DNA of 64,000 nt from Balaenoptera acutorostrata (lineage: Eukaryota; Chordata; Mammalia; Artiodactyla; Balaenopteridae): positions 43,005,239-43,069,238 of the forward strand of contig NC_080065.1 in NCBI RefSeq assembly GCF_949987535.1, in the 5' to 3' direction. The position numbers were made by a program, and so were the translations under genes. The notes below the pieces were generated by a model. The model was not told the origin of the DNA, searched no databases, and saw only the letters and a list, made by a program, of their open reading frames with translations. Positions 20,641 to 33,600 of this stretch are shown one piece after another. The first letter of the stretch is position 1, and each line of letters opens with the position of its first letter.

Positions 20641-23074
20641 CAGCAGATTTCTGCAATTTGTTTTTTTCTCTCAATATTTTGTTTACATTATGATTGTTGT
20701 TGTGTATGGCTGCAACTCAATAACTATTGTAACAGTTGTCTAGTATTCCATTCTGTGAATATAACAAAATCAATATATGTATTCTTTTATCAAGACGTTT
20801 GAGTTTCTTCCTTTATTGTTTTACTCTTGTGAGCAATGTTGTTACAACTATGTTAGCAGTTTGTTTATGGTACTTTTGCAGGACATTGTTTATGGTACAT
20901 GCCTTGAAATTGAATTGCTCATTTGTAAAGTTTATGACAGTTCAGCTTTTCAGGAAAGTGCCCAACTGTTTTCCAAATGGTCACACTTATTCATAGTGCA
21001 GTGAGCAGTTTATAGGATTCGCATTGACACTCCTCCTCACCAATGTTTGTAATAATATACGATTTATATTTAACAAATATAGTGAGTATAAAATGTTATA
21101 TGTCACTGTAATTCCAATTCACATTTCTCTGATTATTAGTAGGTTTGAACATTTTTCCATTGTTGATTTATATGCCTTGTGTACCTTTCATCTTCTATTA
21201 AATGCCACTCATTTCTTTTGGTCATTTTTCTATTGAGTTGTTTGCCTTTTTATTTTTTTGTATTGATTCATTAATGTAATCATTCAACAAATATTTATTG
21301 ATCCTATACTACTTGCCAGACACTCTTCTCATTACTGGAACACAATATAAAACAAAGTAGGCAAAAATGCCTCCTTCATAGATTATAGGGTTATAGACAA
21401 TACACAAAATAAATGTGTGAACTAATAGTAATTTGAAGATGATAATTATTTTGAAGAAATATAAAGCAAGGGAAGTATGCAGGGAATGAAGGAGGTATTT
21501 ACAATATGCAGCCTGTTAAAATTTTTGTGCTGCTTTTAAGATAAAAAATCATTATTTTAACATTGTGAAACTGTACTTTTTTCCCCAAAGGTTATGCATT
21601 TTGTGTCTTGTTTAAGAAATCCTTTAAATATTTTTTCCAATTTCTTCTAATTTTCTACATTTTTTTCTTTTACATTTAAGTAAAAAATATTTTTGAAGTC
21701 AATTTATTGTTCTGGGGTATGAAGTAGGCACATATTTTCTTCTCTGAATAGGTAACTAGTTGTCAACTTATTGAAAAATTATTTTCTTTTCCCTCTACCC
21801 TTGTTTCTTAGTTTTCTGTTAGTGTTTACTTGTTAATTTGTTTCTTCTTCTGCCAGTATATCTCTGCTTTGATAACTACTGGTTTATAAGAAATTGCTGT
21901 GTGGTAAGGCATTCCCTCACCTTATCCATTTATTTTCAGGAAATCTTGACTATTCTTGGATCTTTGAGTTTCCATGTAAGTTTTTGAATCAGCTTATTGC
22001 TTCCATGCAAATCCCTGTTGGGATTCTCACAGCAACCACTGTGAATTTTTGATCAGTTTTTACAGAATTTAATGCATTTACTATATACGAGTCTTCTTCT
22101 TTCAGTTTATGGTAAGGTTTTCTGTTTGTGTGGGTTTCCTTTGATGTCTATTAATAAAGTTTTCTATTTTTTTAAACAAAGTTCTTTTAATGTTTGTAAA
22201 TATTATGTCTAAGTAATTGATATTTTAGTTGATGATGTTCCTAATTTTTCTTAATGGTTTATAGATAATGTACAAAAGGGCAATTGATTTTTATCAGTTT
22301 TCTTGAATCCAGTCATCCTGCTAAATTTTCTTAATATTTGTAAAGAGATTTCCATAAAATTTTCAGTATTCTCTATGCAGTCAATTATATCATCTTCATA
22401 ACTAGTTTTAATTACTGTTTTACAAACAGAAATTTTTTTTTGTTGTCTTCCTGTGCTAAGACATCAAGAACCATGTGGTGTTCTCATTACTGTCTATACT
22501 AATAACTATTTATAATTTTCATTATGAGTTTCTCTTTGATGTATGAGATTATTTAGGAATAAGTTCTATAATTTCCGAAGGTATAAAATGAAAAATTAAT
22601 AAATTAAAATAGCATGTTTCATAGTCTTCATCAGAAACTCAAATAGAATGCCTTACTTTATCTATTTGAGGAATTCTCTTTTTAGTTTACCAAAAGGGTT
22701 TTTTTAAATATAAATAAAAGTTGAATTTCATCATATGCTTCTTTCTGCAAATTTCAAATATTTATATATATTTTCTCTTTCAATATCTTACATTTTTAAT
22801 CATAATAATTGATACTCTAAAATTTTCAATCCTCTCATAATCACAATATGCCAATATGTATTTTTTATACATTGCTGGAATGGCTTTGCTAACATGTTGT
22901 TTAAATTTTTTGCATCTATTTTCATGAGTGAGATGGCTTATAATTTTAATTTTTCTTAATCTGTCTTCTAATCACAGTAAGGATATAGGACCCCTTTACC
23001 TCTCATCACCCATTTTATGTGCTATATTTGCCCAACATTTTATTTCTATCCTATTTACCCTAAAATTAGCTAAG
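20641..23074 (-). mobile_element. Old L1 ORF2 remnant
   Basis: Read on the minus strand it follows the L1 ORF2 order at low identity: the 'tgtctagtattccattctgt' and 'gtttgaacatttttccattg' region, the reverse-transcriptase stretch around 21900-22500 ('tggatctttgagtttccatg', 'tcctgctaaattttcttaat'), and 'tgcatctattttcatgagtg' at 22913. No open frame survives. It is interrupted by an L2 fragment at 21268-21535. Confidence 0.75.
21268..21535 (-). repeat. L2 3' end within the old L1
   Basis: It starts 'attcaacaaatatttattga', the reverse complement of the classic L2/MIR 3' tail, followed by 'acttgccagacactcttctc' and the diverged L2 3'UTR ('cacaaaataaatgtgtgaac'). The surrounding L1 sequence resumes after about 21590. 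Confidence 0.75.
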
Positions 23075-23107
<33 letters not shown>

Positions 23108-23108
23108 G
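23075..23108. repeat. (TTA)n microsatellite
   Basis: About eleven uninterrupted TTA units, likely length-polymorphic. Confidence 0.95.
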
Positions 23109-26100
23109 GTTGTAGTAGTATAGGCTATAAAACATTATTTAGAATTACTACATAGTTCTGGAATCTTCTGTGTGTTCTCCTGATTCATTCTCCAACCTTC
23201 TCTGTTCTGCCATGATATAATTCTTTGCATCTCAACCTCTATTTTACATTGTCTATCTCCTTGTATTCTTGTTCTATATTCTCTCCAGTTCTCTCCTTTC
23301 CTTAGTGCTTCTACTGTACTTTTTATTCCAGTATTTGTTATTTTGTGGTTCCATACTTGATTCCTATATTTTTCATCTTTGCATTGCATTAAAAAATGTT
23401 GTTCTTTAGTTGTTCTGTAGCTGAAAGATTTGTGGGAAATTTCTTTTAGTTTTAGGCATATGATATTCTGTGTTGAGCATTTTTTGATAGCTCATGTAAT
23501 GATTCTTTTCACTTTTAATTATTAAAGGTTATTTCCAGAATAACCTTGAAGTTGCTTTTTATTTGCTCAGATATAATGTGGGTGACTTTCTGTGTCTATC
23601 TCTGGCTCTGAGACTGTTCTCCCTCTGTGGAAAATCATCATTTGAGCACTGATGGGTATGGGAATAGGTTGGGAGAGCATAGATGAATGGGAGACTATGT
23701 TGATGGCTATTAAGTATTCATTTAAGAGGTTTTATTAAATATCCTGTACCTGAGTTCACTCTACCTCTTTGATATGTGTGTCCCATTCTTATATGGCTTT
23801 AGATCAATTCTCTAATTTATCATGAAATATTAGAGCCTTTACTTATGTCACAAACCCAGCCCTCTATTTTTTTGGCTTCATCTGATTCTCCCAGCAATCT
23901 ATTTTTAATCCTCTTGCTATCAAAAGCCTTTTTTTAAAGTTGGCACACAATTTACTTTTTTCTAGAGATAGCAAAATTAATGGGAAATAAAGCCTTGCCT
24001 ATTTTGCCCTGTTTTTTTAAATCAAGATTACAAATATTAATTTTATTCAACAAATTATACAACATATTTACATTTGAAACAAATTCACAATATAAATATA
24101 CTTACAATTTATATTTATAATTTTAAAATGTCCAATTCTGTTCTTTTACTATTAAACAGAAATGAATATTGGAATACTATAATGGAAAGGTAAATAAGTA
24201 AAAAAATAAACATTTAGGAAAATTTATAAAGTGTGTAACATTTATTACTGGTTGGGGGAAAACGAGTCTTATAAAAAAAGTGTTTAAAAAGCATTGATAA
24301 TTGAAGAAAATCAAAAGTGAAAACATACATCTTTGGAATGATGATACAAACAAATGGAAAAATGATATTGTATTTAGAATCGGGGGGCATGTATATATCT
24401 TTAATGTAAGTTATGTCCAAATTAGAATCAGAATATAATGTTTAAGAATTTTACAAAAATATAATGCTACTGCTTATTCTTTTTCATCTTCTTTGTTTTT
24501 TTTTTTTTTTCTTTTTCTTCAAGAATCACTCAATGCTTCATTTTAATAAAAATCCGAGTTTGGATAGATGTGTGGTTGACTTCTCATGAATTTGAATTAG
24601 CCTGGGGTTGCGACTGCCAAAAATATAATGAAGTGACGTACTCTGCATATGGTGTTGAATGATTCTGCAGTATTCATTTAGTTTACTTTTAACATTACTT
24701 AACAGAGATATATGAACTAACAGCTGTTTATCATTTTAATAGCTATTATACCCAAATGCTTCATATTCAAACATTCATATTATAAATTGTTGCTGATAAA
24801 TGTTTTATAGATGATGTAAGATAAAATTGTTCATCAACAAAGCTGAGATCATTGAGTTATTGATTCAATGTCCCTTGCTAAAATTACCAAGCTAAATATG
24901 ATGTCAGCTCAGAGACCAAACAGGAATGAAATCTATTAGTCTTTGTCATTATGCTTTTAATTTCAAGGGATGCTTTTAATTTAGTGTGTATTTTCTTTCT
25001 TGGTCACTGCCAATACTTCAGAGGTGTCAGTAAATCAAAATAGAAAGCATGAAAGGTGTAACTTATGTCTCTTTTTAGTCTATGTATATTTATAATTTGC
25101 TTTCTTCATTGTAACATATTGACAAGACTCTTCAGTAATAATGGATAACCCATACCATACATGTACATTTATATTTTATTTAAAAACATTAGCAAGACAT
25201 CTGAATGTAGAAAGGCACAGATTTTAATGGCAGATGAGTAACTGATAGATGTTTCTGTTCTTCCCCAGAGTCTATTTGGAAGAGTTCTATACCTGTGTTA
25301 TAATGGTGTTCACTATTTTGGTAGATATAATTGCTTCTGATTCATTAAAATTTAATCTTTAATGTAAGGTTGTTTCTTTGGATTTTTATAATGCTTAAAG
25401 ACAAAATAAACAGTGAGTTAGGCAGAGGAGTAATGGAGTATTTGGGGACTTGATACTCTACTCATTCCAAAGTTCTTTATTTAAGCTTGTACACTAGAAT
25501 AATGCAGGGTCATTAGTATCAAAAATTCATATTTTTCATGGCATTTTTAAGATAGGAAAGACAAACAGTTATCTAGGCCTAGAATGGCAAAATGACTTTA
25601 ATATGCATGCAAATGTTATTTGTTTGGATGTGTGATTCTTACAAAGATTAATATAGATTAATAGAGAGTTGTGCTATTGGTAGGAGTTGTTTTAATTAAA
25701 ATGCACAAAAGTATTCAAGGGGTTTTGAATAAACTTTTAGGAACTACAGTATCAATAATAGAATGAAAATATTTTTGAATAAATTGTGATTAACATAAAA
25801 TTAACACAGTACCATTATTTATTTTAAAACAAGACTCTTTTTGGCTTCTGAATTTAATTGACAAGAACAGTCTGTGCTTTTCTTTGTCAGAAAGAGAAAT
25901 ACCTTGTAAGCTGATACCTTTCTTATAATCATCTAAATTGGATCATTAAAAACAAAAATTGTCTAATATTTAATTATTTATCCTTATTATATAAATAAGA
26001 ATAAAAGAACCAGGTATGGAAGTATATAATAATTCATGTTTTATGTTATTGCCTTATTAATTGCATATGCAATACAAAACAACTTCCAGATCTGAAGAAA

Positions 26101-26299
26101 TAGAAGATTCAAAAGTGAGTTCTATAAACTGTTCACCTGCACAATTCCACATCTCTCTACAAAGGTAACCATTCCTAATAATTAGTTTCTTACACTTAAA
26201 ATGGTTTTTCTGAAAAATTTTTTTCAATTACTAGAGAGTTCTTTCTATGTGATATAAATCTAAGACATTTTAAGAGCTACAGAATATTTTCTAAAGGCG
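23109..26299. other. AT-rich sequence without genes
   Basis: No coding exon or RNA gene is recognised. A T-run lies at about 24499-24512. Parts before 24000 could be unrecognisably old L1. Confidence 0.45.
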
Positions 26300-26955
26300 G
26301 TTTTCTATTATGTTCTCTATTCTATTTCCATTGAAGGACACATAAGTAGTGTTTTATTTATTTATTAAAATTTTGGTTGTAAAACATGATGCATGACTAT
26401 TCTTGAGGATGTATCACTGAGTTCAAATATTACTTATTTCTTTAGGTAAATTACTAGAAGAAGTTTATTTGGTTCCTAGACGTGTTCATTTAAAATTATA
26501 AACAGTATCTCCAAATAGCACTTTCAAGAGACTGAATCAGCTTACAACTATATATAAGTGGTCACTGCTCTACACCCTATTCTCATATTTTGTGTGACTG
26601 TGTGTGTGAGTATGTGTGTGTGTGTTAATCTGATGGGGCATAATGATTTTATACTGTTTTGTAAAACTCATTTGTTTAAACCATAGTGAAGCTTAACATT
26701 GATTTGGCATACACTTTTACTTCTATATTTAGTTGTTATTTTTATATTGGGAGCTCTATCTGTTGGGTTTTTTCTTTTTCATTTTTACATAAAGAAATCA
26801 ATATTTTTTCTTTATCATTTCTGAGATGTGTTTGTGTTTTGGAAGATATCGATATTTCCCACTTCAGTATTTTTTTTAAATTAATTATATTTTCTCCTAA
26901 GAGTTTTATCATTTTTGCTTTTAATGTTTTTTGTTAGAATTATTTTTTTAACCCA
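26300..26955 (-). mobile_element. Old L1 remnant
   Basis: The minus-strand order resembles the L1 ORF2 C-terminal region at low identity ('ccattgaaggacacataagt', 'ttctttaggtaaattactag', 'atctccaaatagcactttca'). There is no open frame. A (TG)n run at about 26591-26625 sits inside it. Confidence 0.55.
26591..26625. repeat. (TG)n simple repeat
   Basis: An imperfect TG run broken by 'actg' and 'agta'. Confidence 0.85.
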
Positions 26956-26959
26956 TGTG

Positions 26960-27325
26960 AAGGGATTGGAATTTTTTAGCCTATTTATTCAATAATTTCT
27001 TTATATCAGTATATAAAGTCATTTATTTATATCAGTATTATACTTCGGGTTGTAATCCAGTATTACTTAATTTGTTGCTAAATTTTTTCTAGCTTTGGCT
27101 CTTAGGAGCTTTTTCAGTTGGTTTTTATGTTTCTCGTTCTTTTGACATTATTTGTGTGTGTATGTGTTTGCAGCAATTTTCTTAGTTTTTTTTCTCTACA
27201 AGATGCTCTAAGATCATCTTTGAAATTAACTACCTTAGTCCCAGAATCAGCTATTTGTCCAAGGAACTCTGACTTCCTTTACTTGGAGAATACTATTAGA
27301 AACTAAGATCTGGGTGTAATATAAT
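26960..27325. repeat. Old interspersed repeat
   Basis: The order 'gggttgtaatccagtattac', 'agctttggctcttaggagct', 'ctacaagatgctctaagatc', 'ccagaatcagctatttgtcc', 'agaaactaagatctgggtgt' matches a common placental-mammal repeat often found next to old L1 sequence. I do not assign a family name. Confidence 0.6.
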
Positions 27326-30261
27326 ATTTACAATGGATTTAAAATAAATTTTAGAAGAAAAATGCTGAAATATAATTATTTTAAAGGAACACCTATTAAT
27401 ATTTTATAGGACACAGCTTGGCTAACAATAAGCCAGATCATGTTATTGCCTTATGTTAAGTTAACATATCTAATTTTACGTGAAAAAAAAAAAAGAATTA
27501 AATAATCACTAATATCGATACTTTATTAATTAAGACTGATATTTTACCTAATATTTGTCATTTATTATTGCATTTTTTAAATGTATAAAATGAAAAGAAT
27601 GAGTAACAAAGTAATTACTGTTAAGGCAGTTTTCTTATTAAAAATAATTATAAAATTATTTTAAATTAATAGATTTGATAGAGGAAAAAATAAACAATGT
27701 AATAACTTTGCTTTACTCTAAACACTAATACAGTAAATGTTTATACAAATAATTAATAAACTAATATGGACAAAATACCTACGTACAATCTTTTACACAT
27801 AAAGTATGGATATTATATTTAAAGCATTCTGCATGACATACGGACATTGCTGATGTGCTCTGTGTATTATACAAGAAGTTCCTGATATCTTATTAACATA
27901 AGCATGCCCATGTCCACATCAACTGTGTTTTCTCATTTGATTTCTCTCTTGGTATATTTATGGAAGCCTTAGTTAGATCTAAATTTACATTCCTCTGCTC
28001 GTTAGTCTGCCAGCAATTCGTCAAACACTTGATGCAAATATGCTGAATCAGCTTATTTACAAGATGACTTCCTTCATCTCTTTAAAAATTTCTCTACTTA
28101 TGTATGCATATATAAGCAACTTTATAGTAAAGGTACAAATAAAATTTATAATCTTGACAGTATGAAGACTGAGCAATTTCATCATGAAACTCATCCAAAA
28201 TCAATTATTGACTTGAACATTTTAGACAAAAATATTCATGTGTCATTATTTCCTTAATCTTTGAGTTTTATTTTAAATTTGCAAAATATTTTCTAACCTT
28301 TACACTCTACTTGATTTTATGGTTATGGAAAAGCTGCTGTGGTGTATGTAGATATATAGTTATTTCACTGAGGTTTTTTTAATGTATGAAAAAACACAAA
28401 ATTAAATACTTCCCCTGAAATACTGCTCTCTCTGTATCTCTTCTCCCTTTAAGGAATTTTCTAAAGATGTGCTGTTAATTCCCTAAATTCACTAGTATAT
28501 TAATGTAACACATATATCTCTGCATTTTGCCACATTTAAACAATGCCCAGAAATGCTCTGGAAAATTACCGAGCCAAGGCTAACCTAGGAACAAAAACCA
28601 GATTTCACATTTCCATTGCCCTATTTTTGTTTGGGAATTTTGGAACATTGAGTAGATTGCCATGAATGCAATCAGCTATCCTCTAATATTTCTCTTCTAG
28701 AGCCACCCTTATCTTTCATTATGCCCACCAATCTTGTAATAATAAGTTAATTTAAGAAGTTAATACTGATTTAACTATGATAAAACTTGACTTAGAGTTA
28801 TCCATGGAAACTGGAGTTGCAATAAACAATACTGGTAGGATCAGGAATTTTTGCAAATATCAAGAAAATCTCCTGAAGTTAGGGTGGAAATAACATGCAA
28901 GTACTTTTATTAAAATTTAAATTTATCAAGTTGTTAATTGATAACAATGATATATAATTGATCAATATCCCTATAGGTAAGAAGATTTAGTATTATATTT
29001 TTTTAAAAGTAGAGCATGGAAGAGTCTATCAAAATCGTTAACCTCCTAGTGGTTTATTTCTTGGGTTTAAAGGAATCACAGGATTTATCAATTGCTATAA
29101 GCTGCAACCCACTGAGAAATTCTGAAATTCCTTCTTTTGTTTTTCTCTCATTCCAAACCTACTGTGTCTTTACTTCCATAATTTAAATAGCTGTGTCTAA
29201 AGGTAACCTGCCTTTCAGAATTAATCTGAAATTGTACAATGTCATATCTTTGGTGGTACGGGGCACAAGTTGTGTGATAGATATCCTCTATCATCCGTGA
29301 CATAAATAAGCAGTCACAATAATCAATACAATGTAAAAAAACACTCTTAGCAGATCAAGGTCAATGCCTTACACAGTCCTAACAAATAGTAATATTAATG
29401 CTGTAAGTAGGAAGGAAAATCCTTCTTTGAAATTGTAAAATTGTTATGGGATGAGGAACTATGTCTGTGCTGTGCATTTAAACATAAGGGACATTGGCAT
29501 AGAGCTGAACTAGGTAAATGGAGTCTCTCTAGCTGTGGATTAATGTAGCTGGAGAATTTAATTTGGAGTGTGCAGTCTTCAGCTTGGTAATTCACACAGT
29601 AGGCTCTACAGGGAGAGTCAAACTTGGCAGTGATCACTAGTGTTTTTCAGGGCTTTCATGGTATAAAATGGCCATTACAGATCACTGTTCCTTTAACAAT
29701 ATTTAAGTGGTAGCTGTGTTTAGCAGTTCAGGTGTAAACACAGTAAGAAGTTGGAAAAAAATATTTTTGAGCCAGAGATTTTAACAAATCTACAAAATGG
29801 AATAATGCCAAAGGGAAGAAGCAAGAGCACTGGCACTGGAAAAATCACAGAGGCCAGAGCCAAGAAATCTTACTTATGATGCCTGCAAGTATACAGAAAG
29901 GTCTTGGACAGTCTTTTCTGGAGTTATCTGTGCTGAATCAGCTTCTCCCTGATTAGATTACATATTTCGCTGGCAGTGGCCAAGCCAAAGTCATTTCTGA
30001 TGGACTCAAAGTTAAGCATACTCAGAGCGAATTTTGATGTTGATTAGAAAGCCTATGCACTTTCTATTTATTATAGAGCTTTTCTACAAAAGTATTGATG
30101 CTCATGTTTTTAGAGGGTGAACATATGCAATTTTCTATTCTGAAGACCTTCTTAAAATATACAACATGAAAAGAAAAAAAAACTTTCTAGCGTCCTGCTA
30201 TGTTCTTAAAACACTATTTTATATTTAGGGTCTATTTGAAAACTAGAACACAAGTACTGGT
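27326..30261. other. AT-rich sequence without genes
   Basis: No supported gene. The open frame at 29395-29637 (minus, 80 codons) lacks any recognised domain or splice context and is not called. Confidence 0.45.
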
Positions 30262-30640
30262 CTAAAAACACATATGTTGTACATCCATATGATACAATAC
30301 TATTAAGCAATGAAAGCTAACAAACTACTGAAGTGCAGCAAGATGGATACATCTCAAATATATTGAGCTAGATGAAAGTATTCACACTCAAACGGTTATA
30401 TATTGTATGTTTCCATTTACATGACATTCTGGAAAAGGCAGGCTTATAAAGGACAGAAAATAGATTAGTTGTGCCCAGAGTCTAAGGGTAGGAGCATGAG
30501 CTAATTATTAGGGGCGATAGAAATATGAGCATATGACTGTGTACATTTGTAAAAACTCATCAAACTATACATCTAAACAGGGTAAATTTTATCACATATG
30601 AATTACACTTTAATAGATTTGACTTTTAAAAAATATACAA
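30262..30640 (+). mobile_element. Old L1 3' end
   Basis: An L1M-type ORF2 end and 3'UTR: 'aacaaactactgaagtgcag', 'agatggatacatctcaaata', 'tgtttccatttacatgacat', and the end 'ggtaaattttatcacatatg' with 'aattacactttaatagattt'. Confidence 0.8.
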
Positions 30641-33600
30641 TTCAGAAATTATCAAGTACTCTTCAGTACAGCCAATTAAAGAGTTAACAAAAATTCACAA
30701 TATATGCTTAATATTGCAACTATGAAGCTTATGCTTTTCTTTACCACAAGAAGGTCACAAAAGAGACCAAAGATGGGAGGTTTAAAGCTTAGAATTCCTA
30801 ATTTGGGGGTTTGTTTTTAATCTGCTACAAAATGTTTCTTCCTTAACAGACTGAAGATTTAACATGTTTAAATGAGAATTAGCATTAAAAATTAGTCATC
30901 CTTGAGATGCCACAAATCCTCTATTAGGTTGTTTTGAATCAAGAAAATATGATTAAGATAATAACAACCAGTTTTGGGGTTACACATCTGGGTGTTGGCT
31001 ATTTAGATTAAATGACCAGGGGAAAGTCACCTTTCCATCATAGGTTTATTGTCTAATCAGTGCTTTGATTTTTTTTTAAATGTAATATTTAGACATATAT
31101 TAAGGTACTTGCCTCATGTAATTTCCTGATATATCTTTTCATCCAGATCAAAATGAAACTTTTCGATTATAAATTTAAACTTTATAAATTCTAAGTATGA
31201 GGTATACATTAAGTCGTTAACTGCTTTTAGATTAGAATCCCTGCTTGGATATGGATGTGTATTCACCATTTAGATAACTGAATTTGATGAGTTTAGCTAG
31301 TTGATTAGCCAATGACAAAATCAAGAAATAAAATTCTTGTCTCAGTGTTGCTAGCCATTGTCCACCTCCTTTCAACCTTTTGCAGAAGAAATAATATATT
31401 GTTTTCTTACAGTGAATTCTACTTTATAATAATCAGATATATATCTATAACCTATGATTCTGGAAATCTCAAAATCACATCAGAATTTAAACTTTTTTCT
31501 TCCCTTTTATCTTTATTATTTTACATTTATTTATAGGCTATTTGGCATGTTACATACGTATTATTAAACTCTACATTTCTTCATTTTGTGGCTCAATTTT
31601 GTATTCTATAATTCTACAATAATTTTAGAATTTTGTCTTTGTTTTCTATTTTTACATATGAGAATATAATGTAAACAATTAAAAACACCCTAATTTAATT
31701 GTGTAACAAATGTCAAGTGTCCAGTCACTGTACAAGCTAGGGGTTAAGATGTCACCCAAATGATTGCAAATAGGTCCCTGCTTTGTGTTGTGAATGTTGC
31801 CAAATCAAAATGGCCCACAGTGGTCACATAACATAATAACAACCTCATGAAAGACAACTAATGAACCTCTCCAGAAAACATCTATTGATACATTTCTTAG
31901 AGAGTATAGAATATAATTCTTTAAGGTTCACACCAGGATATTCTTTATGTCCTTGAAAATAAAAATGTTGGAGGACAATTATTTTGCCCAAGGATGAATC
32001 AGAGCTCATGATTTTCATGATTTTGAAATTGGTTCTATCCATGATAACATAACTATGGTTTATAAAACCAGATGGACGACATCTTTATACCACCATCTAC
32101 ATGTATATATACTTATCATTCCGTTTCAATGAAGAAAAAATATATATAGCTTTTTTTTCAAATAAGAAAACAAAATTGCCTCTCAGGAAATCACTGTTAA
32201 ATTTTTGACCACAAAATACAGTAGTTCATTCTGCATTTGGAAAATCAATAGTATTAATGTCCATCATTTATGCTATTGTTGAACATCTCAAAATGACTAC
32301 CCTCAAGGAGTGCCCAATTATGAATTATAAATTTCAGTCAATTTAAACTGCTCATAAGCATATTTTCCTTGTTCAAAGAGAACACTGAAGAGTTTGCAAA
32401 GTCAGAGAATTTTCTCAGCACATTCGTTTTCAAGATCTAATCAAATGGTGATAATATAATCTTAATTAAAAACAAATTAAGAAGAACACTTTAGAAACGG
32501 TATTTCCAGTACTTTATCTACTAGTATCTAGGTCCTTAGGGCCCTGATATACTTCTCTAAAATTTTACTCTTCAGCAAATTATACCAATAACGCTTAATA
32601 TGAGCCCTTAGATGAAACTTAAAACATGAATTATTATGATATAATTACATGTTGGGGATTCCAGGGATACAGCCCACTGTGAGATTTTATTTTCTCTCCA
32701 GTGTTTGCAACTCGCATCATAGTGCTGTTACCACAGTGCTATCATAGAGCTGGGTCACAAGTTGTTTTCTGTTGCTAGATAGTTTAACTTTTTCCTTTCA
32801 TGAGGCAATTCAAATAGAATTCAGGTGATTCAAGCATGGTATCTCAATTTAAAGAGGAAGACATTGACAAATAGTAAAATGCTCTAGGGTCAAAATGCCA
32901 CAAATGTGAAAAACATAGTCAAATAGTAATTTAGAAAACTTGCCTATGATTAAATGATGGTCAGACAGTTGTGATATAGAGCTGAAAGTCACGTGATCTC
33001 TTTCAACTGTGTTTCCAGAAGTCAAAATTTCAATTGAATTTAATTTGTCATAGAACAAGTAGGAAGTGAAAAGCCATGCTTCTTCCGAGGGATCTTTTTA
33101 AGCATCTGTTGACTAGATTAGCAGCTCAGTATTTATCAGGGTGCAAATTCCAGTCAGGACAAGATAGAGGCCAATTAGTTTTATAAAAATATCCAAGTCT
33201 GTTTATATTGGATGATCTTTTTTGATAGATTTCTCAGTCTTCAAGATGATTTTAAGCATTGACTAGAGAAAATGTAAATCTCTTAAGTAGCTTGTTCTAA
33301 TAAAAGTATAACATTTGCTTCTGTTTTGCAAAAAGACAGCTAAGCAGTCTTGATTAACAAAGGTTGAGACACAGCATTGAATTATTGCATCCTGAAATTA
33401 AGAGCACATCAGTGAGATTTAACCCATCTGTGGAAAGTGTTCATAAATAAATTCTCAGGCTCTTCTGACAAAGTATTTTCTGATACATGTAAAACTATAG
33501 GTGTGTGCTTGTCCATAAAATGCAGAAGAGAGGCAGTAAAAACAATTTCATTAACATAAGCAAGCCCAAAAGCCTAATGTATTTCAACAGAAATGGGCTC